Origin: Crocinitomicaceae bacterium
GTDB lineage: Bacteria > Bacteroidota > Bacteroidia > Flavobacteriales_D > Crocinitomicaceae
Reading direction: 5' to 3'
Assembly: GCA_021325675.1 (NCBI GenBank)
Contig: JAJTCM010000010.1
Coordinates: 1-64,000, forward strand
DNA length: 64,000 nt
The position numbers and the translations under genes were made by a program. The notes under the pieces were generated by a model that was given only the letters and a program-made list of their open reading frames with translations, was not told the origin of the DNA and did not search any database. This document shows positions 18,989-29,046 of this stretch, in pieces. Numbering within the stretch: position 1 is the stretch's first letter; the number at the start of each line of letters is the position of its first letter.

Positions 18989-20941
18989 ATGAGAAAAATC
19001 CTGGGTCTTACGCTTCTTTTTTTATTTGCTTCCCGGAATGGGCTTACCCAGCACGGCAACCCTGCACTCGACTCTTTGTACCGGCTCTACGACAAAGCAA
19101 AAACCGGGAAAGAAAAAACAAAGCAGCTTTACGAAATCGGTAGCCTGGAAATGACTTTCCGGCTTTCTTTCTGGGACAGCCTGCGAAACGACGCCCGGAA
19201 ATACGGCCTGAAAGAACATGAAGCGCATATCCTGAACAACATGGGCTTCATCCATAACAACAAGGGCGATATCCAGAAAGCTTTGTATTATTTCCAGCAA
19301 AGCCTAAAGATCCGGGAACAGATTAAAGATACGGCCGGAATTGCCAATTCATTAAACAATATTGCGTTTATTTACGAAACCACCGGGGAAAAGCAAAAAG
19401 CACTGGAGCAGCACCTGCGCAGTCTCAAAATGCGGCGTAAGATCAACGATCTGCATGGGATAGCTATTTCGGCCAACAATATCGGGACAATTTACCATGA
19501 GCTGAAGCAACTGGACAAAGCCCTGAAGTATCACCTGGAAAGCCTGGAAATCCGGCAAAAAATCGATGATCCGGCAGGCCTCGCCTATGTTCTGAATAAC
19601 CTGGCTGGGATTTACAGTGCGCAGGGCGATCACGAAAAAGCCTTGAAATATTACCGCCAAAGCCTTGAAATCCGGGAAAATCTGGACGATCCGAATGGAA
19701 TTGCTCTCTCCCTGAATAACATGGGCGGGGTTTACCTCGAGCTCGGGCAGCTGGACAAGGCTTTCAGCTATTCCAACAAAGCGTACCTGATTGCTAAAGA
19801 CCTGGGATACCCTGAAACCATTGAAGAAATCAGCGATAATCTCTACAAAATTTACAGCAAAAGAGAACAGTGGAAGGAAGCGTTTACAATGCTGGAGCTG
19901 CACAAAAAAATGCGTGACAGTCTCAACAATGACGGGATCAAAAACGCTTTGTTGGAAAATGAGCTCCGTTATAAATTTGAGAAAACGCGGGCACTGGAAC
20001 AAGCCAAACAGGAAAAAAAGAACGCGGTTTACCAGGAGCAGCTTAAGCGCCAGACTTTGATGAACATTTCGTTTGGGATTGGGTTTTTGATGCTGGTTCT
20101 CATCGCCGTCGTGATTTATCGTTCTTTACGCAATACCCGCAAGCAAAAGCTGATCATTGAAAAGCAAAAGCACCTCGTGGAGGAGAAAAACAACGAAATC
20201 CTGGATTCGATTACGTATGCGAAACGGATCCAATCGGCTATTTTACCGCAGGAAAAGCTGATCAAAAGCGTTTTCCCGGATTCTTTTATCCTGTATAAGC
20301 CCAAAGATATTGTTGCCGGTGATTTTTACTGGTTTGAAGTGATCGATGACCTCGTTTTCCTGGCCGCAGCGGATTGCACGGGACATGGTGTGCCGGGAGC
20401 AATGGTTTCGGTGGTTTGCAACAATGCCCTAAACAGGAGTGTGAAAGAGTTTGGCCTGAAACTGCCGGGAGAAATCCTGGACAAAACCCGGGAAATCGTT
20501 ATTTCAGAATTCAGCAAATCGGATGAAGACGTGAAAGACGGCATGGATATTTCGCTGTGCGCCCTGCATCTGAAGGAAAGAAAATTGTATTGGACGGGCG
20601 CCCACAATCCATTGTGGATCATACGAAAAGGCGAAATTATTGAAGTAAAAGCCGATAAGCAGCCCGTTGGAAAATTTTCTGCAGCAAAGGAATTTACTAC
20701 CCATGAAATTGCCCTCGAAAACGGCGATGAAATTTACGCTTTTACAGATGGTTTCCAGGACCAGTTTGGAGGGGAAAAAGGCAAGAAATTCAAAATTTCC
20801 CAAATGCGGGAGCTTTTCCTCAGCCTGGCCGATTTATCCATGGAAATGAAAAAGGAGCTCATCGAAGCCGCTTTCGAATCCTGGAGGGGCGAATTGGAAC
20901 AAGTGGATGATGTGTGTGTACTTGGCGCACGGATTAATTAA
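18989..20941 (+). CDS. TPR-repeat protein with C-terminal SpoIIE/PP2C-type serine phosphatase
   Basis: Tandem TPRs; TM segment; KDIVAGDFYWFEVIDDLVFLAAADCTGHGVPGAMVS; EIYAFTDGFQDQFGG. Start codon abuts the upstream stop (TAAATG). Confidence 0.92.
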   Translation: MRKILGLTLLFLFASRNGLTQHGNPALDSLYRLYDKAKTGKEKTKQLYEIGSLEMTFRLSFWDSLRNDARKYGLKEHEAHILNNMGFIHNNKGDIQKALYYFQQSLKIREQIKDTAGIANSLNNIAFIYETTGEKQKALEQHLRSLKMRRKINDLHGIAISANNIGTIYHELKQLDKALKYHLESLEIRQKIDDPAGLAYVLNNLAGIYSAQGDHEKALKYYRQSLEIRENLDDPNGIALSLNNMGGVYLELGQLDKAFSYSNKAYLIAKDLGYPETIEEISDNLYKIYSKREQWKEAFTMLELHKKMRDSLNNDGIKNALLENELRYKFEKTRALEQAKQEKKNAVYQEQLKRQTLMNISFGIGFLMLVLIAVVIYRSLRNTRKQKLIIEKQKHLVEEKNNEILDSITYAKRIQSAILPQEKLIKSVFPDSFILYKPKDIVAGDFYWFEVIDDLVFLAAADCTGHGVPGAMVSVVCNNALNRSVKEFGLKLPGEILDKTREIVISEFSKSDEDVKDGMDISLCALHLKERKLYWTGAHNPLWIIRKGEIIEVKADKQPVGKFSAAKEFTTHEIALENGDEIYAFTDGFQDQFGGEKGKKFKISQMRELFLSLADLSMEMKKELIEAAFESWRGELEQVDDVCVLGARIN

Positions 20942-20975
20942 TGTGCTGATTGTAGAAGAATCAATTAGCACATTA
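20939..20975 (+). repeat. Hairpin/word-repeat (TTAGCACATTA family) overlapping the stop codon of 18989..20941
   Basis: TAATGTGCTGATTG / CAATTAGCACATTA, 14-bp stem with one G-U pair, 9-nt loop. Confidence 0.75.
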
Positions 20976-20978
20976 AAA

Positions 20979-21010
20979 TAAGGCCGCTCATCCTGCGACA
21001 AACGGCCTTA
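20979..21010. terminator. Hairpin in 3' region, possible terminator
   Basis: TAAGGCCG ... CGGCCTTA 8-bp perfect arms; no U-run. Confidence 0.4.
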
Positions 21011-21108
21011 CCTGACTCTAACCTAATTAATCCATGTGGATTTAGTTATATTTTAAAGGCCTGTTCAATTTTTGTGCCTTTTTCGGCAGGTTATGTTAAC
21101 AGACGCGG

Positions 21109-23781
21109 TCATTCCTGTGATTTAATGAATTTTATTTTTTTGTTGTCGCTTTCGTTAGCCAGCTCCAGGAAATAAATTCCCGGGTTAAAGCCTGTAGTAT
21201 TGAAGGTATACTCATTCGCTCCTTCGTTGACCTCAATGCTTTCGTGCCATACTATTTTTCCGGAGAGATCGCGGATAAATACCTGGTCCATCTCTTTTTT
21301 ACCGGCAGTAAATGTTACCGAGGAAACCGTGTTTACGGGATTTGGGATAACTGCAATATCCTGTACCTGCAATGGCGTAATTAAGGCTAAGATTTTTGTC
21401 TCGCTTTTATTTCCGTCCACATCATACTGCCTGATTTTGTAGTAGGTAATCCTATTGGACGGGTTCAGATCGTAGGAAGTATAATCCTTTCTGAAAGAAC
21501 TGTTTCCGGCGGCTTTCACGGTTTCAATTTTTTCAAAAAATGTTCCGTCATTCGATTTGTAAACCTCAAAATAACTGCTGTTATGCTCACTGAGGGTTGC
21601 CCAGTTTATTTTAACGATCCTTCCTGTAAAATCCGCATTGAAATTGAGCATTTCAACCGGGAGCACAGACGGACAGCGTAAGGTATAAGAAAATGAATTC
21701 GCGCCGAAGGATGTTTCCCGTCCGCAGTCGATGGTTGTCCACGAACCGCTGTAAGAATCGCCTGTTGTCTGGAAATTGATGAAAGCGTTTACATCCCCGT
21801 CCAGGCCATCGCAGCTGACAACTGTTTCGAAACAGAAAGGCCCGAAAGTCGTTCCTGCCCCATCCGGCCAGCCGAGATTGTCGCCCGGGTTATTGTCAGC
21901 AGCCCCGGTAACAACATACCAGCCATCCTGGGTCATACTGTTACCGCTCGTATTTCCTGTGAAATTATTCGACAGGTTCCGCCAGCGGTATGTCGTACCG
22001 ATTGAGCTGTAATTTGGCTCCGGAACAGCGCCAACACCTTGCGATGAAACAAAGCCTGTTGATGCCGTATTGATAAATACTCCATGGAGCCAGTTTGTTC
22101 CACGGTTGGAATACGTAACATTTACACAGGTTGAAATCGTTTGGTCGCTGACAGTTGCATCAACGATCCCACCGCTTGAAACTGCTGCCGGGCTGGCCGT
22201 AGCGCCACTGAAAGTTGAACAAGGCGTTCCGCACGGGGCACAGATCAAGCCGCCGCAATCCACACCAACTTCGTCCTGGTCCTGGATAGAGTTGGTACAG
22301 GAAGGCACACCAGCACATGGAGTACCGCAGGGACCGCCGCAATCCACGCCTTGCTCCGTACAATCCTGGATCCCGTTGGAGCAGTTTGGCGTACAGCAGG
22401 AAATATTGAGGGTATAGTCTTCTATTTCACCATAGGTCAAATTTGTTGCACATGCAGTTGCTTGCGTCGTATTTGCACTGTAATTCCATATAATTCTCAT
22501 TCTTACAGCTGCATCACAGGTTGCACCGGCAGGAACCGCAATACTGCTGTTAAAAGTTCCGGGGTTTACGCCATTTCCAACCAGGATAAATTCTCCGGCG
22601 TCGGCAAAGTCACCGTCAGCATTCCAGTCAATATGGATACTGAGATCATACGTTCCCGAACCTACAGTAGATATCGTTATTGCATTTGTCTGTCCCGGGG
22701 TAACAACCGTTGAAGACCCGGGCTCGCTGCACCCGGTACCTGAATTACTGATTGTTCTATAAACAACGCTTGTTATGGCTTCCGAAAAACTTGAGCAATT
22801 CATGTCTGCATCCTGTGAACAATAAGTAGGACATAAGGCGCCCGTTAAGGTATTGATTACAACATCATCGCTTGTTGATGTACAGCCTGCCCCTCCCGCA
22901 ACACCGGGATCATCAGTTACTGTCCATCGGAAGGTTGTTGAGCCAGGAACTGTTAAGCCTGAAAATGCTGATGTCGGAGAAGTTGGGGTTGCAATACTGA
23001 CACCTCCGCAGTTTGTAACACAGGTCCAGGTGCCGATACTTCCCGCAGGAACGGCTGTAGCATTTAAAGTACCGCTTGTTAAACAAGCTGCCAGGTTCTG
23101 ATCGTTTCCAGCCGTTATAAAGTCATACGAAACCGTGATTCTGCCGGCTCCTCCACTTCCTGAAGCTTTCGAGATAGTTACAATAACAACATTGGCATCT
23201 CCGGCACCACCTCCGGCACCGCCGGGAGCAGCACCACCGCTTCCAGCTGCAGCATCGGCCCCTGCGGCACCACCGGCACCGCCACCACCAGGAGCAGCGC
23301 CACCGGCACCACCAGCACCACCAACCCTGTTCGCACCGGCTGCACCATTCGTATTGGTAGTACCTCCACTTGCTGTACCTCCGGCGCCACCAGTCGGACC
23401 ATTTCCTCCTGCGCCGCCGCCGGCAGTTAAACCGCCAAAGGTTGAAGCACCTCCATTTTGAGTCACACTAAAAGTGGAAGTTGAATTTCCGGCACCTCCC
23501 GCACCCACGCTATATGCAATAGATTGACCGGGGGTAACGGCAATCACCGAAGAGCAAAACGCACCGGAACCACCGCCACCGCCACCGATGGTGTTATTTG
23601 TATTATCACCCTGGCCGGCACCTCCGCCGCCCCAGCAGCTGACTGTTATGGACGATACACTGCATGGAACAATAAAATTACCGGCTCCGGCAAGGGTTTC
23701 CGTCATGGTTTGTGCATAGCAGGCCATGCTAAAAAAACTTGCTATTGTGAAAGTTATTAATCGTGTAGAAAAATGTTTCAT
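21109..23781 (-). CDS. Glycine-rich, GEVED-domain cell-surface protein with T9SS sorting domain
   Basis: GGGGGG/GGAGGAGG-rich N-terminal domain; DWNADGDFADAGEFILVG...GEIEDYTLNI (GEVED); two GVDCGG Cys repeats; C-terminal IPNPVNTVSSVTF...GIYFLELANE. Confidence 0.9.
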   Translation of the reverse strand: MKHFSTRLITFTIASFFSMACYAQTMTETLAGAGNFIVPCSVSSITVSCWGGGGAGQGDNTNNTIGGGGGGSGAFCSSVIAVTPGQSIAYSVGAGGAGNSTSTFSVTQNGGASTFGGLTAGGGAGGNGPTGGAGGTASGGTTNTNGAAGANRVGGAGGAGGAAPGGGGAGGAAGADAAAGSGGAAPGGAGGGAGDANVVIVTISKASGSGGAGRITVSYDFITAGNDQNLAACLTSGTLNATAVPAGSIGTWTCVTNCGGVSIATPTSPTSAFSGLTVPGSTTFRWTVTDDPGVAGGAGCTSTSDDVVINTLTGALCPTYCSQDADMNCSSFSEAITSVVYRTISNSGTGCSEPGSSTVVTPGQTNAITISTVGSGTYDLSIHIDWNADGDFADAGEFILVGNGVNPGTFNSSIAVPAGATCDAAVRMRIIWNYSANTTQATACATNLTYGEIEDYTLNISCCTPNCSNGIQDCTEQGVDCGGPCGTPCAGVPSCTNSIQDQDEVGVDCGGLICAPCGTPCSTFSGATASPAAVSSGGIVDATVSDQTISTCVNVTYSNRGTNWLHGVFINTASTGFVSSQGVGAVPEPNYSSIGTTYRWRNLSNNFTGNTSGNSMTQDGWYVVTGAADNNPGDNLGWPDGAGTTFGPFCFETVVSCDGLDGDVNAFINFQTTGDSYSGSWTTIDCGRETSFGANSFSYTLRCPSVLPVEMLNFNADFTGRIVKINWATLSEHNSSYFEVYKSNDGTFFEKIETVKAAGNSSFRKDYTSYDLNPSNRITYYKIRQYDVDGNKSETKILALITPLQVQDIAVIPNPVNTVSSVTFTAGKKEMDQVFIRDLSGKIVWHESIEVNEGANEYTFNTTGFNPGIYFLELANESDNKKIKFIKSQE

Positions 23782-23791
23782 CGCAGTAGTA

Positions 23792-24166
23792 TTAATAGTT
23801 GGTTAAATCTTCAACCTTGCTACCTTCTTGTACATTCCATGTAAAAGTTCTGGGTTGATTAGCTGCCGCTCCTGACATGACCGCCCCTTTTTCAACGAGA
23901 CCTTCATTGTAGCGACGGCCTTGTGCCCGCATTTTATTAGCAGATAACAGCAGGATTTGCATTTCCTGGCCGTCAACCGTTACAATTATCGTGTTATCTA
24001 CATCCTGTGAGCGATACAGATCAAAATACATGGGATCAATGTTATCCAAAAGGTATTCACCGGTAAAATCAGTGCTTTTGGCAAGCACTTCGTAAGGCTT
24101 GGTTTCTTCCTGGGCAAACAGGCAAAAAGAAGAAAACATGAATAAATAAAATAGTGTTAGTTTCAT
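23792..24166 (-). CDS. Small secreted hypothetical protein
   Basis: MKLTLFYLFMFSSFCLFAQEETKPYEV signal peptide; 10 bp upstream of 21109..23781. Confidence 0.75.
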   Translation of the reverse strand: MKLTLFYLFMFSSFCLFAQEETKPYEVLAKSTDFTGEYLLDNIDPMYFDLYRSQDVDNTIIVTVDGQEMQILLLSANKMRAQGRRYNEGLVEKGAVMSGAAANQPRTFTWNVQEGSKVEDLTNY

Positions 24167-24473
24167 AGTTAATGGGGGTTATAAATCTTCGCTAAGTTCG
24201 TTATGCGATGAATTATTTTCCCAACTTATTCGATAGGATGCATAAATCAGAAGTCAATTAACTCCTTTTTACGGATGCTTATTTAATATCAATTGCATCA
24301 GACGGGTTATTAACACAAATAATAACTTCATAATAAGCTAATTACCAACTAATTAAACAACTAAATACTTAATTACAATAACTAAATGAGTGATTTTGAG
24401 TTAATTAACTAATCAAAAACTAAATCGATTTAAATGCTTATTGTTGAAAAAAACCATCGTTAAAAAAAGAAAA

Positions 24474-24498
24474 GGAGCTGAACAAAAGTCCAGCCCCC
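24474..24498 (-). terminator. Intrinsic terminator about 240 nt downstream of 24736..26763
   Basis: Minus strand GGGGGCTGGAC-TTTT-GTTCAGCTCC then TTTTCTTTTTTT. Confidence 0.75.
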
Positions 24499-24735
24499 TT
24501 CAGTAACTTTCTACTTTGAATACTTAAGGCTAACATAAAAAGTATCTGTAGAATAAAGCTAACAAAAACTAGAAAACTTAGTTCTCATTTAATTACGGGT
24601 TAGATAATTTATGAGAAAATTAAATATACTTATCACTAGTAAATTTAGGGTAAAATAAACAGGATTTATTCCATTTTCGATATTCGGCAGGAATCACCCG
24701 ATAATCGGTATAAATCAACTATTTGATTGGGTTGC

Positions 24736-26763
24736 CTATCTCAGGAATTTCTTCATGCTTGTTCCATCTGAATATACTTCGATAACCAAGCCGCCCTGGG
24801 TTTCGTTCACTTCCTGTCCCATCAGGTTAATCCGGCGGACAAGCTGCTTGCCTTCTTCGGAAAGCTGGACATACCTGATATTGGAATAAGACACCTCTCC
24901 GTCCAGGTCGACCTGTTTGATCCGGTAGTAAGCATAGGATGAATTTTTTCTAAAGCTTATATCCCGGTATTCATAGTGATTGAGCTCACTGGCATTTCCG
25001 CTGCCGTCTACGATGCCGAGATCTTCATAGTAAAAGCCATCTTCCGTCCGCTGCACAACAAAATAATCGTTGGACTTTTCAGAGAGCGTTTCCCAGCTGA
25101 GCAGGACTTCACCGCCCTCAAGCTTGATGGCATCAAAATTGTCAAATTCAACACTAAGCAGGATTGAACCGCAATCAACGGAACTGCACCCGATGCCTGA
25201 ATAATTGATAGATAAATTGAGATCGTAACCAACCAGCTGACCATCCTGACCGTCAACAACAATATAATACTGCCCGTTCGGCAAGGTACCGCCAACCGGT
25301 CTCATTTCAAGGCAAGGCTGATTCGTAACCCCCGTCATAATGGCCGAAACACCACCCACACAAGTTCCGTTCATCACCTGGATCTGTGCTACATTCCCTT
25401 CTGTTCCACCGTAATCAATATCTTTAAATTCCAGCACGACATTGGCATTGCACGGAGCAGAAGCGTTTACCGTAAACTGGTAAATAGCGCTGTTGTTCAT
25501 GACGTTATTCGCATAACCAACCTGGGTTACCCAAGGGCCGGCACATCCGTCGCGGATCTGACCCGCAGCCCCCGCCGCAAGCTGTGGCTCAAGAACCGCC
25601 GTATTGCAGGCATTTCCCAGGCAGGCATTGTTTGCCAAATTAGAATAGCTTGCGCTGACATTGGAATTCGCAATAAGGCCATCACATCCCACCGTATTTT
25701 GCGTCGGGCAGGGATCAGAGGTAATTCCCGCAGGAACAGCGTGTTCGGCACACAGGTTGATAATTCCGTCCGTTGGTGCACCGCCAAAAGTTTCCCACAC
25801 CCGGAAATAATATGTTCCGGGCGCCAGGCTGCTGATATCGATCCTTGGATGTAAGGGCGTTGTACAAACTCCCATATCCCGCGTTGAACCCTGGGTGTTA
25901 TCCGTTGGCAAAACTTCAATGAAATCCCCGGTTGAACAATCTATATACGTCAGGCCGGTAATGCTTCCGCCCGCACCGCAGCTTCCGGCAGGCGTTCCGC
26001 TGTAGAGCGCAGCCGAATAAGAAGGCGTTGTTCCCGTTTGCTGGTAAACACTGAGCCAGGCCGGTGGCGTGCTGCCATCAACGGTGAAGGTAAACCAGAT
26101 ATCCCGGTGATCAGGGATCGGTGCTGTAAGAATGTCGGCACCGTTGCACTGGTTGGCATCGCCCGCAAGATCATCCCGCGTAGGCTCGCCGCCCGGCCCG
26201 GGAAGGTTGTAAGTATAAGTAGCGCAATCAAAGAGGTTGCTCGTTGTGATCCCGTTAATCTGGGCGGTGATATCCGTTGCTGCAAGCACACAATCATTAG
26301 CCGGCGGATTGGCCTGGGCAACATTAATACAAAATGTTCCCGTTGTTGCCCCGTAAACGTCAACCTGGACGAAATAAGTTGTTGCAGCCGCCAGGTTTGC
26401 GCTGGCAATAGCTGCAAAAGTATTCGCCGAACCATTGTCTTCGCTGCAGGCTACGGTCGTTTGAACCGCGCAGGAGCCACTGATGATTTTTATCTGGGTG
26501 TCAGTCGTACCGCCATTATCAGTTCCGACGTTGTAAACGCCGGCTGCGCCTGTGGTAAACCTGTACCAAACCGTATTGCTGGTTGCTGTTCCCCAGCAGC
26601 CCTGACCGGTTTCTCCCAGCTGGGTTGTCGCTGCAACGTTGGTCCCGCTCGTGCAGGCGCCATTTACAGTCAGGACGGTCGCACTTGCACAATTATCGTT
26701 TGCGGGCTGGGCTGCCACACTTAAGGCAGCAAGGCTAAAAAGCAAAAATAAAGTAGTTTTCAT
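24736..26763 (-). CDS. Secreted PPC-like/beta-sandwich protein with probable T9SS sorting domain
   Basis: AQPANDNCASATVLTVNGACTSGTNVAATTQLGETGQGCWGTATSNTVWYRFTTGAAG; C-terminal YYRIKQVDLDGEVSYSNIRYV. Confidence 0.85.
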   Translation of the reverse strand: MKTTLFLLFSLAALSVAAQPANDNCASATVLTVNGACTSGTNVAATTQLGETGQGCWGTATSNTVWYRFTTGAAGVYNVGTDNGGTTDTQIKIISGSCAVQTTVACSEDNGSANTFAAIASANLAAATTYFVQVDVYGATTGTFCINVAQANPPANDCVLAATDITAQINGITTSNLFDCATYTYNLPGPGGEPTRDDLAGDANQCNGADILTAPIPDHRDIWFTFTVDGSTPPAWLSVYQQTGTTPSYSAALYSGTPAGSCGAGGSITGLTYIDCSTGDFIEVLPTDNTQGSTRDMGVCTTPLHPRIDISSLAPGTYYFRVWETFGGAPTDGIINLCAEHAVPAGITSDPCPTQNTVGCDGLIANSNVSASYSNLANNACLGNACNTAVLEPQLAAGAAGQIRDGCAGPWVTQVGYANNVMNNSAIYQFTVNASAPCNANVVLEFKDIDYGGTEGNVAQIQVMNGTCVGGVSAIMTGVTNQPCLEMRPVGGTLPNGQYYIVVDGQDGQLVGYDLNLSINYSGIGCSSVDCGSILLSVEFDNFDAIKLEGGEVLLSWETLSEKSNDYFVVQRTEDGFYYEDLGIVDGSGNASELNHYEYRDISFRKNSSYAYYRIKQVDLDGEVSYSNIRYVQLSEEGKQLVRRINLMGQEVNETQGGLVIEVYSDGTSMKKFLR

Positions 26764-26790
26764 AGTGTAGTAGTTTAATTTAGCAGTATC

Positions 26791-28143
26791 TTATAATTTG
26801 AGCAGCTTTTCGGGAATACGGTATGTTTTTCCTTCCGAAAGCGTTTCCAGGAAATAAACCCCGGGCTGCAAAGCAGAGAGCTCAATGATTTCTTCTTTTT
26901 CAAATGCGGTAATTTCTTTGCCGGTATAATCATAAATCATCAGGCGTTCGTAGTCCAATCCCTGCAATTGAATAACATGTGATGCCGGGTTAGGAAAAAT
27001 AAGCGTTTGACCAGCTTCAATTTCCGGGATGGAAGTTGTGCTTTGTGCATCGGTTTTGATCTTTCTGACCTTAAAATTTCCCTGGTCAGCTACATAGAGA
27101 TTTTGACCGTCAGGAGAAATGGCTGAGCCTGTCGGGTAAAAGAACTTCGCCAGCAAACCGTTGGTATTGTTGGAAAAGGTAGACTGGGGCGGCACACTGC
27201 CGTCACCCGCTATAGTAACAACGGTGTTCGCTGACATATCGATTTTGCGGAGCCGGTGATTGTAAGTGTCTGTAACGTAAATAATATCGTCATTTGTCGG
27301 ATCAACCGATATGCCTTGCGGAGCATAAAATTGAGACAGCAGCACGCTGGCATCTGAGAAACCTTGTGCTCCATCGCCCGCAAGCACAGTCACGCTGTAA
27401 TCTGCGAGCGCAATTTTACGGATCCGGTTATTGCCGTTGTCCGCGAGGAACAAAAACTGGCCGTCGCTGGAAATCGCCAGGCTCGCCGGGCTCCAAACCG
27501 CAGCACCTGTTCCAAGGCCGTCGAGGAAACCGCCAACGCCAACATACCCGACAACTGTTGTAACAGCTGTAGTTTCCAGGCTGATCCTGCGGATGACATG
27601 ATTTTCAGTATCGGAAACAAACAAAACGCTGTCGCCCTGGATTTCGACATCGCCAGGCTGGTTAAAAGAAGCCATCAACCCGTCTGTGTTGTCAGCATGA
27701 TCAAAGTTTCCGTCACCGGCAAGCGTTGTAACCATATTGGCGTTCAGATCGATTTTCCGGATCATGCTGTTGCCGTTGTCGGCTACGTACAGGATATTTC
27801 CATCGGCTGAAATGGCGAGCCCGCTCGGATAGCTGAATTGGGCAGCAGAAACGTTTCCGTTGGCAAAACCGGATGTTCCTGTGCCTGCAACCGTAGTTAC
27901 CTGGTTTGTCGATGTGTTGATTCTCCTGATCCTATTGCCGGAATAATCGGCTACATACACGTAAAGTCCGTCGGGTGAAACGCACAGCCCTGTAGGGGCG
28001 TGAAACTTTGCATTGAGCGCAGCCCCGTCAGCGTAACCCTGTGAGCTTCCGGCTAAAGTTGTAACCTGGTGTTGGCTAAAAGCAGGTAAAAAGGTCAAAG
28101 AGGTGAAAAATAATAACAGGTTCTTCGTAAAGGATTTTTTCAT
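26791..28143 (-). CDS. NHL-repeat (beta-propeller) secreted protein with T9SS sorting domain
   Basis: Repeated LYVADYSGNRIRRI / VTTLAGDG units; C-terminal FPNPASHVIQLQ...LQPGVYFLETL. Confidence 0.92.
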   Translation of the reverse strand: MKKSFTKNLLLFFTSLTFLPAFSQHQVTTLAGSSQGYADGAALNAKFHAPTGLCVSPDGLYVYVADYSGNRIRRINTSTNQVTTVAGTGTSGFANGNVSAAQFSYPSGLAISADGNILYVADNGNSMIRKIDLNANMVTTLAGDGNFDHADNTDGLMASFNQPGDVEIQGDSVLFVSDTENHVIRRISLETTAVTTVVGYVGVGGFLDGLGTGAAVWSPASLAISSDGQFLFLADNGNNRIRKIALADYSVTVLAGDGAQGFSDASVLLSQFYAPQGISVDPTNDDIIYVTDTYNHRLRKIDMSANTVVTIAGDGSVPPQSTFSNNTNGLLAKFFYPTGSAISPDGQNLYVADQGNFKVRKIKTDAQSTTSIPEIEAGQTLIFPNPASHVIQLQGLDYERLMIYDYTGKEITAFEKEEIIELSALQPGVYFLETLSEGKTYRIPEKLLKL

Positions 28144-28293
28144 AATTAAACGGTTTATTTAATTACAAAATAAGACAGCCTTACACTTACTAAATTGATT
28201 TTTTCGATACCTTGTTAAAAATAATCGATCACTTGTTGTTTTTTTAACTTTTTGGTATTATTTCTTTTCAAAAAACGCTCTGCAAAAATAAAA

Positions 28294-28323
28294 AAAGGCC
28301 TAACATTATACCGTTAAACCTTT
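28294..28323 (-). terminator. Terminator of the phosphorelay operon
   Basis: Minus strand AAAGGTTTAAC-GGTATAAT-GTTAGGCCTTT followed by TTTT; 11-bp stem with G-U pairs. Confidence 0.8.
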
Positions 28324-28356
28324 ATAATCAATTTGTTATATAATTATTTGTAAAAC

Positions 28357-29046
28357 TTACAAAATATTAAGCTTTTGGTTCAGCAGCATTTTGTGTGACC
28401 GGCTAACCGGGATCAAAGCTTTCCGGATCGTAATAAAATTATCCTCGTACTTTTCGATTTTATCCAGGCGCACAATGAAAGAATTATGTACGCGTAAGAA
28501 GTCACGCTCGGGCAATTTCTGCTCGATTTTCTTCAGTGTGGAATGCACCGTTATCTTCCGGTCTTCCAACACGACGGAAATATAGTCCCCCAGGCTTTCT
28601 ACATAAAGTATCTTATCGAAAAAAACAGATTGATACGACGAATTGACTTTGATGTAAAAATTTTCGGAGCTTTCCCGTGTAATCGTGTGGTTATTCCCGT
28701 TCTGGCGCGCCCTTCCGAGTGCTTTGAGCAAACGGTTCCGGTCGATCGGTTTCAGCAGGTAGTCAATGACATTGTATTCAAAGGCGTCAAATGCATATTC
28801 TTTGTGAGAGGAAACAATAATGACGGGAACCGAATTGCGGGCAAAGATCTGCAAGAATTCAATCCCGTTGATTTCGGGCATTTCAATATCAAGGAAAATC
28901 AGGTCGACATCGTGGTTGTGCAAAAAGCTGATGGCCTCTTTTGCGTTGTTGGCTGTACCTGCCAGCTCAACAAAATCGACTTCGGATAAAAGCTCTTCCA
29001 GGATATGTACCATCAGTACATCATCATCGATTATGAGACATTTCAT
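28357..29046 (-). CDS. LytTR-family response regulator
   Basis: Receiver CLIIDDDVLMVHIL...DLIFLDIEMPEINGIEFL...VIDYLLKPID; LytTR YVESLGDYISVVLEDRKITVHSTLKKIEQKLPERDFLRVHNSFIV. Confidence 0.96.
   Translation of the reverse strand: MKCLIIDDDVLMVHILEELLSEVDFVELAGTANNAKEAISFLHNHDVDLIFLDIEMPEINGIEFLQIFARNSVPVIIVSSHKEYAFDAFEYNVIDYLLKPIDRNRLLKALGRARQNGNNHTITRESSENFYIKVNSSYQSVFFDKILYVESLGDYISVVLEDRKITVHSTLKKIEQKLPERDFLRVHNSFIVRLDKIEKYEDNFITIRKALIPVSRSHKMLLNQKLNIL

Noticed and set aside
23200-23400. Possible CRISPR-like or satellite repeat (GCACCACCGGCACC...)
   Set aside because: Irregular Gly/Ala codon repeats in frame with a surface protein; no constant repeat/spacer structure.
23135-23461. Proline/alanine-rich plus-strand ORF (APPAPPPPGAAPP)
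   Set aside because: Reverse complement of the Gly-rich codons of 21109..23781.
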